From contig JANYHJ010000074.1 in NCBI GenBank assembly GCA_025359135.1, forward strand, positions 32,224 through 96,223: a DNA stretch of 64,000 bases, in the 5' to 3' direction. The notes beneath the pieces are model-generated. The model was given only the letters and a program-made list of their open reading frames with translations. It was not told the DNA's origin and ran no database searches. Shown one piece after another: positions 53,366 to 60,302 of the stretch; the stretch's first letter is position 1, and every line of letters begins with the position of its first letter. The stretch comes from Gemmatimonadota bacterium. Lineage in GTDB: Bacteria > Gemmatimonadota > Gemmatimonadetes > Gemmatimonadales > Gemmatimonadaceae. The translations under genes were made by a program, and so were the position numbers.

Positions 53366-54984
53366 CCGCCGCGCCTTACGGCGTCGAGGTTGGCGCGCAC
53401 GATGGCGTTGGCGGGATCGAGCTCGAGCGCGCGCTCCCAGTGGCGCACGGCTTCGGCGGTCTCCTGCCGGCGGAAGCGGATGTTGCCGAGCTTCATGTGC
53501 ACGTCGGCGCCGAGCTCGGGCAGGAGCTTGACCGCGCGCTGGAAGCTCTCGAGCGCTTCGTCGTAATGCGCGGCGCGGTACTGCAGGTCGCCGATGTTCT
53601 TGTGCAGCTGCGGCAAGGAGGCGTCCTCGACGACACCGCGTTCGGCGGCCTTCATCGCGTCCTCGACCTGTCCCTTCCGTTCAAGCAGCGCGGCGAGGTT
53701 GTTGTGCAGCGCGGCGGCGTGCGGATGGATGCCCGTCCCCTCGGTGAGGAGGGTGATACCGCGCGGCAGGTCGCCGGCGAGCGCGGCGGCGAGCGCGGCG
53801 TAGTGGAACCAGGCGGGCGGCGGCGGCCGGCGGCCCCAGAGCGACCGCGCCGCGGAGAGCGTGGCATCGGCGCCGGAGGCGTCGCCCTCGCGCAGGGCGA
53901 TGACGCCGGCGGTGGTCTGCACGACGGGATCCTGGGCACCGCCGCGCCGGATGGCCTCGTCGAGCGCGAGGCGCGCCTCCATCGCGCGGCCGAGCCGTTC
54001 GAGCGCACAGGCGAGGTTGTGGAAGACCGCGACGCGCGAACCGCCAGGCACCGCGGCGATTTCCTGCAGGATCGAGACCGCGTGCTCCCACTCGCCGCGC
54101 CGCGCGTGGGCGAGGGCCACGAAGAAGCGCGCCCCCGGATCGCCCTCGCGGAGGTCGAGCACGCGGCGGAACTCGCGCATGGCCTCGTCGAGCATGCCCG
54201 TCTTGTAGAAGGCGACGCCCAAGTTGCGATGCTCCTCGACGCGGGCTTCCGAGACCGCATCGGTGGTCGAGCGGCTCTTGCCGACGCGATGCAGGAAGCC
54301 GGCGGTGATCAGGCCGTAGATCGCCTTGCCGACGTCGAACTCGATCAGCCCCGAGTCCTCGATGAGGTGCGTGACGTCGCGCTGGCCGTCGATGATGTTG
54401 AGCAGCGCCGTCTGCTCGTCGGTGAGCTTGACTGCGGTCTCGCGCAACTTGACGCGGTCGACGTCGAACACGAGGTCGAAGCTCGGAATCTTCTTTTCGA
54501 TCAGCGACCACTCGTCGACGCGGCGCGCGCCCTCGAGCAGGAGCGACTCGGGGTTGATCGAGACGGTGAAGTCCTGCTGCTCGGGGAGGACGTCCGGCTC
54601 GAACGAGAACGTGCCCTGCGTCCAGGTGAAGAGGAAATAGACCGCTTCCTCGATCTGCGTGCGGATGTGCGCGTGCAGCTGGTCGCGCGAGAGGAGTCCC
54701 ATGTCGACGAGGATCTCGCCGAGGCGCTTGTCGCGTTCGCGCGACTGGCGTTCGATGGCCTGGTCGAGCTGCTCCTGCTGGATCGCGCCGCCCTTGACCA
54801 GCAGGTCGCCGAGCCGGTCGCGCCGGTTGACGATGGACGCATACGCGATGCGTCCCTTGTCGAAGTAGATGTAGCCGAAGTTCGAACGATGCGTGACCGA
54901 GAGGCAGCCGGTCTTCTTGCCCAGCGTGAGCAGCTGGAGCACGTCGGGCAGCGACGCTTCGCGGAGGGAGCCCTTGATGGCCAT
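53362..54984 (-). CDS. PATAN/DUF4388 protein with embedded MshEN-type motifs and TPR tail
   Basis: 540 residues. The opening 'MAIKGSLREASLPDVLQLLTLGKKTGCLSV' is the PATAN/DUF4388 domain. Between its two halves lie two 24-residue units, R57-L-G...Q80 and R87-L-G...Q110, both matching the MshEN (T2SSE_N) cyclic-di-GMP consensus. A winged-helix-like part follows (about 157-235, 'LLNIIDGQRDVTHLIEDSG'), then about eight TPRs. PATAN proteins are known to contact type IV pilus motors in cyanobacteria; relevance here is inferred. It starts 1 bp after the double-DnaA gene and overlaps cheR. Confidence 0.88.
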   Translation of the reverse strand: MAIKGSLREASLPDVLQLLTLGKKTGCLSVTHRSNFGYIYFDKGRIAYASIVNRRDRLGDLLVKGGAIQQEQLDQAIERQSRERDKRLGEILVDMGLLSRDQLHAHIRTQIEEAVYFLFTWTQGTFSFEPDVLPEQQDFTVSINPESLLLEGARRVDEWSLIEKKIPSFDLVFDVDRVKLRETAVKLTDEQTALLNIIDGQRDVTHLIEDSGLIEFDVGKAIYGLITAGFLHRVGKSRSTTDAVSEARVEEHRNLGVAFYKTGMLDEAMREFRRVLDLREGDPGARFFVALAHARRGEWEHAVSILQEIAAVPGGSRVAVFHNLACALERLGRAMEARLALDEAIRRGGAQDPVVQTTAGVIALREGDASGADATLSAARSLWGRRPPPPAWFHYAALAAALAGDLPRGITLLTEGTGIHPHAAALHNNLAALLERKGQVEDAMKAAERGVVEDASLPQLHKNIGDLQYRAAHYDEALESFQRAVKLLPELGADVHMKLGNIRFRRQETAEAVRHWERALELDPANAIVRANLDAVRRGG

Positions 54985-54985
54985 G

Positions 54986-56899
54986 CTAGCGCAGCTCCTC
55001 GATGAGGCGACCCGTCACGTCGGGCCAGTCCCACACGACCTTTTCCTCGTTGAGGAGGAAGGCATCGATGCCGCCCGACGGGCGCGGCACGGCCAGCGAC
55101 GTGCGCCGCGGCGGCTCGAGCGTCTCCATGGCGAAGCCGACGCCGAGCGGCACGCCGGCCTGCTGCGCGGCCTCGCGCAGCCGCTTGGCGGTGCCGAGCA
55201 CCTCGCGCGCGTTGGCCGCGGGACGCTCGCCGAGGTAACGGAGCAGTTCGGCGTCGGCCGGCACGCCGTGCGAGCCGAACCAGCGTGCGAAGAGCGCCTC
55301 GCGCAGCGCGCGCTCGGGCGGCTGGATGCTGACCACGAGTCCGCCCTCGAAGCGCGAGCGCAACCGCTCCTCGAGTCCGCCGAGGTCGCGTGGTGCGACG
55401 CCGCTCGTGAGGACGATCTGGCGACCCTGGCCGTGCAGCTCGTTGAAGAGGTGGAAGAACTCCTCCTGCGTGCGCTCCTTGCCGGCAAGCGCATGCACGT
55501 CGTCAAGGAGCAGCGCGTCGACGGCGCGGTAGCGCGCGCGCCAGCGGTGCACGGTGCCTTCCTGCAGCGCGCCGATCAGCTCTTCGGCGAAGGTCGCCGC
55601 GTTGACGCACGCCACGCGTCGCGCCCCGCTCGCGAGCAGCGCGTTGCCGACGGCGTGCAGCAGGTGCGACTTGCCCGTGCCGGTCGGACCGTGCATGACG
55701 AGCGGACTGTAGCGCGCGCCCGGTTCTGCCACGACGGCGTCGGCGGCGCGGACGGCGAGCTGGTTCGAGCCCGCGACCTCGAACGTCGCGCGCACGAGCG
55801 CAGGATCGGGCGCGGGGGGCGGTGTGTCACCAGCCAGTGCACGATCGAGCAACGCCTCGGAGTCGCCGACGCGCTCGGGGTCGCGGAAGACCTCGTGTCC
55901 CGCGAGCAGCGGATCCGCAGCGCTCGCCTGGCGCTCGAGCTGGCGCAGGTGATCGACGGCTGAGGCGAAGGTGTCGAGCAGCCCCTGCACGTCGGGCGCG
56001 TTCGGCAGCTGCATTGCGCGCTCGAGGACACCGGTGCGGAAGCCTTCGCCGCGCCAGTACGCGATCGCTTCGGCGAGGCGCGTCTTCCACGGATCGACGC
56101 TCGCGGCGACGGCGTTCGCGATGTCGGAGAGGAACGACGCGTACTCGCTGGCCTCGCCGTCGTCCTCCGCCGCCGAGGGCTGCGGCCCCTTCCCGCCCAC
56201 CAGGGCCCAGACGTCGCGCGAGGCGACGAGCTTGCCCTCGAGCTGCTGTTCGGCGACGACGCGATTGAGCGCACCATGCAGCTCACGCACGTTCGGCAGT
56301 TCGAGGCGCGCGAGAGTCTCGAGCACGTCGCCGGGTACCTGCATGCCGCGCTCGGTGCAGGCCGCGCGCAGGATTGCGAGGCGCGTCTCGTAGTCGGGGG
56401 CGCCGATGTCGACGATCAGCCCGCCGGAGAGGCGCGAGATGAGGCGCTCGTCGACGTCGGCGATCTCCTGCGGCGGACGGTCGCTCGTGAGGACGATCTG
56501 CTTGCCCGTGCCTTGCAGCGTGTTGAAGAGCCGCAGCAGCTCGCTCTGCAGCTCGCGACGTCCCGTGAGGAACTGCACATCGTCGACGAGCAGCACGTCG
56601 ACGGCAATCCAGCGCCTGCGAAACGTCTCCATCTCGCCACCGGACACGGCCGCGTGGAACTGCTCGACGAAATCGTCGAACGACGCGTACTCCACCTCGA
56701 GTTCGGGCGCGAGCTGGCGCGCGTGCGTGCCGACCGCCGCGAGGAGATGGGTCTTGCCGAGTCCGCTCGAGCCGTAGATGAAGAGCGGGTTGTAGACACT
56801 GCCCGGCGCCTCTGCCACGGCACGAGCGGCCGCGACCGCGAGCCGGTTGGCGGCGCCGACGATAAGCGTGTCGAAGCGGTAGCGGGAGCCCGTCGTCAC
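54986..56899 (-). CDS. Tandem DnaA-type AAA+ ATPase (two modules, no DNA-binding domain)
   Basis: 637 residues from GTG 56899 (GTGA overlap with mglA). Module 1 (about 6-220) is DnaA-like: Walker A 'GSSGLGKT' (43-50), Walker B 'VLLVDDVQF', sensor 1 'VLTSDRPP', box VII arginine R156 in '[10 protein letters not shown]', sensor 2 R205 in 'NVRELHGAL'. Residues about 250-360 are a helical linker with '[17 protein letters not shown]' and '[14 protein letters not shown]'. Module 2 (about 368-578) repeats the plan: 'GPTGTGKS' (404-411), '[20 protein letters not shown]', R516 in '[10 protein letters not shown]', R565 in 'NAREVLGT'. The DnaA domain IV helix-turn-helix is absent. Both modules look catalytically complete. 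The role is unknown; a remodelling or switch ATPase is plausible. Confidence 0.9.
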   Translation of the reverse strand: MTTGSRYRFDTLIVGAANRLAVAAARAVAEAPGSVYNPLFIYGSSGLGKTHLLAAVGTHARQLAPELEVEYASFDDFVEQFHAAVSGGEMETFRRRWIAVDVLLVDDVQFLTGRRELQSELLRLFNTLQGTGKQIVLTSDRPPQEIADVDERLISRLSGGLIVDIGAPDYETRLAILRAACTERGMQVPGDVLETLARLELPNVRELHGALNRVVAEQQLEGKLVASRDVWALVGGKGPQPSAAEDDGEASEYASFLSDIANAVAASVDPWKTRLAEAIAYWRGEGFRTGVLERAMQLPNAPDVQGLLDTFASAVDHLRQLERQASAADPLLAGHEVFRDPERVGDSEALLDRALAGDTPPPAPDPALVRATFEVAGSNQLAVRAADAVVAEPGARYSPLVMHGPTGTGKSHLLHAVGNALLASGARRVACVNAATFAEELIGALQEGTVHRWRARYRAVDALLLDDVHALAGKERTQEEFFHLFNELHGQGRQIVLTSGVAPRDLGGLEERLRSRFEGGLVVSIQPPERALREALFARWFGSHGVPADAELLRYLGERPAANAREVLGTAKRLREAAQQAGVPLGVGFAMETLEPPRRTSLAVPRPSGGIDAFLLNEEKVVWDWPDVTGRLIEELR

Positions 56900-57498
56900 G
56901 TGGTACCCTGCGTGGCGGAGAGCCGCTTGAGCACGAGTTCGGAGATGCCGCGCAGCGTTTCGAAGACGCCGGGCCCGTGCAAGGCGTCGGCCTGGAAGTC
57001 GGGAACGCCGCGGAAGTTGAGCGCGTCCTGCAACTGGGCGATGCCGGTCAGCATCTCCGGCGGCAGGTCGCGCTTGTTGTACTGGATGACGAGCGGCACG
57101 TGACGCGCATCCATGCCGTGCTCCGCGAGGTTCAGGTGCAGGTCCTGCAGGCTCTCGACATTCTCCGCGAGCTGGCGCGCCTGGCTGTCCGCCACGAACA
57201 CCACGCCGTCGGCGCCCTGCAAGACGAGCTTGCGCGTTGTCTGGTAGTAGACCTGGCCCGGCACGGTGTAGAGCTGGAAGCGCGTGGTGAAGCCCGAAAT
57301 GTTGCCGAGGTCGAGCGGCAGGAAATCGAAGAAGAGCGTACGGTCGGTCTGCGTTGCGAGCGAAACCATGTTGCCCTTTCGCTCGGGCGGCACCTGCGCA
57401 TAGATGTACTGCAGGTTGGTCGTCTTCCCGGAGCGACCAGCGCCGTAGTAGACGATCTTGCAGGTGATCTCGCGCGTTGCGTAGTTGACGATGGACAC
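56896..57498 (-). CDS. mglA: Ras-like polarity GTPase MglA
   Basis: 200 residues, close in length and sequence to Myxococcus MglA. P-loop 'GAGRSGKT' (19-26), switch region '[16 protein letters not shown]', '[10 protein letters not shown]' and base motif 'NKRD' are all present. The opening '[17 protein letters not shown]' is the family signature. MglA-GTP sets the leading pole and drives gliding and type IV pilus polarity in myxobacteria. It lies 12 bp after mglB and overlaps the tandem DnaA-like gene by 4 bp. Confidence 0.95.
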   Translation of the reverse strand: MSIVNYATREITCKIVYYGAGRSGKTTNLQYIYAQVPPERKGNMVSLATQTDRTLFFDFLPLDLGNISGFTTRFQLYTVPGQVYYQTTRKLVLQGADGVVFVADSQARQLAENVESLQDLHLNLAEHGMDARHVPLVIQYNKRDLPPEMLTGIAQLQDALNFRGVPDFQADALHGPGVFETLRGISELVLKRLSATQGTT

Positions 57499-57510
57499 GC
57501 CGGGGCTCCG

Positions 57511-57984
57511 TCAGGGTCGGCCGAAGAGGGCCGCGAGGTTGCGGTTGAGTTCCCCCTCGAAGTGCTCGTTGAGCGGGGTCGACGGGCCATCGGCCTCCGG
57601 CGCTGCCGCCGCGAGCCGGTGCCGGAACTCACCGAAGTAGAGCTGCACGATGCCGAGCGAGGCGCGCTCGTCAAACACGCAGAAGAGCAAGTAGTGGCCG
57701 CGCTTCGTCTCCGTGCCGGCGAGGAACGTCTGCTTCGCCTTCCCTCCATAGTGCAGCGCGCCGAAGGGCTTGCCATCGAGCATGCGACCGAGCTCGGCCG
57801 CCGTTGCGTTGATGCCCGCCGCCAGCGCACAGGCCGACATCACGTCCATCCGCCGTTGGAAGCCGGCCTGGCCGAGCACCTGCCCGCTCACGTGCAGCAG
57901 CAGGGCGAGCTCGACCCGGGCGTCCTCCACGAACTGACGGAGGGGCGCCTCGGCCCACGCTTCAGTGACGGCAACCGGACTCAT
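57511..57984 (-). CDS. mglB: MglB-like roadblock GTPase-activating protein
   Basis: 157 residues. The roadblock/LC7 core 'VELALLLHVSGQVLGQAGFQRRMDVMSACALAAGINATAAELGRML' and the later 'LLFCVFDERASLGIVQLYF' track Myxococcus MglB ('VVIFDNRTSLGLVRL'), including the C-terminal 'LNRNLAALF' where MglB has 'DIDNLF'. MglB is the GAP for MglA and usually lies next to it, as here (12 bp). It overlaps the next roadblock gene by 4 bp. Confidence 0.82.
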   Translation of the reverse strand: MSPVAVTEAWAEAPLRQFVEDARVELALLLHVSGQVLGQAGFQRRMDVMSACALAAGINATAAELGRMLDGKPFGALHYGGKAKQTFLAGTETKRGHYLLFCVFDERASLGIVQLYFGEFRHRLAAAAPEADGPSTPLNEHFEGELNRNLAALFGRP

Positions 57985-58337
57985 CCCAAGGCCCCGCCCG
58001 AGAGCCCCTTGAGCATCTCCATGCGCACGAGGCCGATGTTGGAGCCGAGCTCGGTGACGGCGACGAGCACGAGGTCGTTGCGGCCGACGGCGCAGACGCG
58101 CCCCTGCTCGGCCTCGAGCTGGAGGACCGTGGTCTCGCCGTAGCCGGCGGCTTGCGCTGCGAGACGCGCGCGCCGGTAGAGCGACGCCGAGAGGGCCGCG
58201 ACCACTTCGCCGCGCATCCCGACCGACACCTGCGAGTCGACCATCAGGCCATCGGCCTCCGACACGACGAGCGCCGCCGTGACACCGCGCTGCCGGACGA
58301 GCGCGCCGAGCAACTCGCTGAAGGGTGAATTCTTCAT
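57981..58337 (-). CDS. Roadblock/LC7-domain protein
   Basis: 118 residues from ATG 58337 (ATGA overlap with the TPR-roadblock gene). A single roadblock domain: 'FSELLGALVRQRGVTAALVVSEADGLMVDSQVSVGMRGEVVAALSASLYRRA...DLVLVAVTELGSNIGLVRMEML'. Such proteins dimerise and bind small GTPases. It may be a second regulator or a scaffold for MglA; no functional residue can be assigned. Confidence 0.85.
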   Translation of the reverse strand: MKNSPFSELLGALVRQRGVTAALVVSEADGLMVDSQVSVGMRGEVVAALSASLYRRARLAAQAAGYGETTVLQLEAEQGRVCAVGRNDLVLVAVTELGSNIGLVRMEMLKGLSGGALG

Positions 58338-59161
58338 GCCGCCCCCAGGAACTGCCTCGCCCGCGCGAGCGAACGATCGAGCATGCGCCGCACGAAGCCG
58401 ACAGGGGTCGCCTTGCCGGCGCTCACGAGCATCAGCGACCGCTCCGGACCCGGCGACATGGCCACCGTGGCAAGCGACGTCTCGAAGACGATCGACGTCC
58501 ATCCGCCAAGCCCGAGATGGCGCATCGCGCGCTCGGCTTCCTCGCTGACGCCGCCAAGCTGCGCACCGACCTCCTGGCCGACGTCGCGCCCATCGACATC
58601 GTGGCCGCCGGCCAGCACCAGACCGTGCTCGTCGAGCAGCAGGGCCATGCCCTGCTCCGCGCCGAGGATGTCGGTGAAGAGCGAGCGCGCATCGTGTGCA
58701 GCCGGCACGTCGGCCGCACCTGCTGCGCCCGCCGCCGCTGCGACCGGAGGTGCCGACTCCGCCAGCTGCTGCCGCACGTACGCGAGCGCGCCGATGTTGC
58801 GCTGGTCGGCCGGATCAGCGACGGCGGCCTGTCCGAGCCAATGCTCGGCTTCCGCCATGCGCCCCTGATGGAAGCAGACGAAGCCGAGTCCCTTGAGCGC
58901 GCCGGGATGTCCGGGACTCAGGCGCAACACGATCGACCATTCGTCGAACGCCTTCTCGAAGGTGCCGGCGTCGGCGTAGATGCGGGCCAGCACGTCGTGG
59001 CCGGTGCCCAGATGCGGGTGTCGTTCAAGACCGCGCACGGCCACCTTCTCCGCGACCTCGAGGTCGGCGCGCTTGCGCAACGCCTCCGCGAGCTCGAGGA
59101 AGGCCAGGCTCGCCGGGTCACGCGCAAGTTCTTCGCTCAGGCGAGCGATGTCATCCGACAT
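58334..59161 (-). CDS. TPR + roadblock fusion protein
   Basis: 275 residues. N-terminal TPRs (about 1-125: 'ASLAFLELAEALRKRADLEVAEKVAVRGLERHPHL', 'AFDEWSIVLRLSPGHPGALKGLGFVC') are joined through an Ala-rich linker to a roadblock/LC7 domain (about 155-270: 'LFTDILGAEQGMALLLDEHGLVLAGG...ERSLMLVSAGKATPVGFVRRML'). It is the third roadblock protein in a row. The fusion would connect an MglA-type switch to a TPR scaffold. It overlaps the PATAN gene by 11 bp. Confidence 0.82.
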   Translation of the reverse strand: MSDDIARLSEELARDPASLAFLELAEALRKRADLEVAEKVAVRGLERHPHLGTGHDVLARIYADAGTFEKAFDEWSIVLRLSPGHPGALKGLGFVCFHQGRMAEAEHWLGQAAVADPADQRNIGALAYVRQQLAESAPPVAAAAGAAGAADVPAAHDARSLFTDILGAEQGMALLLDEHGLVLAGGHDVDGRDVGQEVGAQLGGVSEEAERAMRHLGLGGWTSIVFETSLATVAMSPGPERSLMLVSAGKATPVGFVRRMLDRSLARARQFLGAA

Positions 59162-60302
59162 GCGCGTGTTCCTCGATCAGGGCGGTGAGGCGGTGCACGG
59201 CGTCGAGTGCGGCCTTGACGCGTGCAGCGTGCGGTGCGGCGGGCACATCGGCGAGGTAGCGCGTCCAGCGGTCGACGGCTTCGTGCAGCTGGCCGCTGCG
59301 CGCGGCGGCGAAGGCGAGTTGCAGCGAGACCTCCACGTTCGATGGGTCGGACTGGGCCGCGCGGCGCAGTTCGTCGAGCGCCTCGCTGGCACGGCCGAGG
59401 CGCCCGAGCGCGCGCGCGACGGCGAGGCGGCCCAAGGTGCTTGACGGATCGGCGTTGACGGCGTGTCGCGCGGAGATGAGCGCCACCTCGGGCTGTCCCG
59501 CCGCGAGGGCGGCGTGGGCGGCCTCGACGTGCGGCGTGACGTCGTCCACCGGCAGCATGGCGCGCATGCTCACGCGCGACGGCATGCGGAGCGAGATCAC
59601 GCCCGTGGTGACGAGGCCGTAGGCGATGCGCGCGACATCGAATTCGCTGCGGGCGAGGTTGGTCGCGATGACCTTGAGGTCCGCGGTGCCGTCGATCATC
59701 GTCAGCATCTCCCACTCGGTCGGGAGCAGGTCGAGCTGCGCCGCATGCACGTCGGAGACGTCCGCGAGCTGCGGAATGACGGCCAGATGCGGCACCTTGT
59801 CGGCGATGCGCGACCACTCGTCGATGCGACGCGCGCCTTCCATGAGCAGCGACTCGGTGCCGACGCGCACGGTCGCGCCGGCGGGAATCTCGGTGACGTC
59901 GCGCTCGATGAACGAGAAGAATCCCTCGCGCCACGACATCAGTTCGAAGACGACTTCCTCGACCTGCAGCTTGACCTGCCGCTCGAGTTCGCGCGGCGAG
60001 ATGACGTTGAGCTCGACGAGGATCTCGCCGAAGCGGCGCCCGTCGTTGCGCGTCTTCTGGATGAGCAGCGCGCGGTCGAGGTCCGCCTCGGTGACCTTGC
60101 CCGACCTGACGAGCATCAGGCCGAGCGGGTGTGGATTCGACTTGATGGTGGCATAGATGACCTTGCCGCCATCGAACCAGACGGTGCCCTCGTTGTCGCG
60201 CAGCTCGGACGTGACCGTGAGCGTGCCGGTCTTCCGGCTCAGGTCGAGCAGCTGGAAGACGTCGTGGATGCCGAGTTCACGGAGCGGGCCCTCGATGGCC
60301 AT
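59151..60302 (-). CDS. PATAN/DUF4388 protein with degenerate MshEN-type motifs and TPR tail
   Basis: 383 residues. The same plan as the 54-kb protein: 'MAIEGPLRELGIHDVFQLLDLSRKTGTLTV' PATAN opening, two 24-residue units at 59-82 and 90-113, a winged-helix-like middle and about three TPRs. The units are degenerate compared with the consensus: the first has Pro instead of Arg (P59-L-G), the second reads R-F-G and has Asn in place of the central Gly. So this copy may not bind nucleotide. Its ATG directly abuts the stop of the giant TPR gene (TAGATG). Confidence 0.87.
   Translation of the reverse strand: MAIEGPLRELGIHDVFQLLDLSRKTGTLTVTSELRDNEGTVWFDGGKVIYATIKSNPHPLGLMLVRSGKVTEADLDRALLIQKTRNDGRRFGEILVELNVISPRELERQVKLQVEEVVFELMSWREGFFSFIERDVTEIPAGATVRVGTESLLMEGARRIDEWSRIADKVPHLAVIPQLADVSDVHAAQLDLLPTEWEMLTMIDGTADLKVIATNLARSEFDVARIAYGLVTTGVISLRMPSRVSMRAMLPVDDVTPHVEAAHAALAAGQPEVALISARHAVNADPSSTLGRLAVARALGRLGRASEALDELRRAAQSDPSNVEVSLQLAFAAARSGQLHEAVDRWTRYLADVPAAPHAARVKAALDAVHRLTALIEEHAHVG

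Noticed and set aside
54986..56899. Chromosomal replication initiator DnaA and an adjacent origin
   Set aside because: Two AAA+ modules, no domain IV, and no DnaN or DnaA-box cluster nearby, so this is not the initiator.
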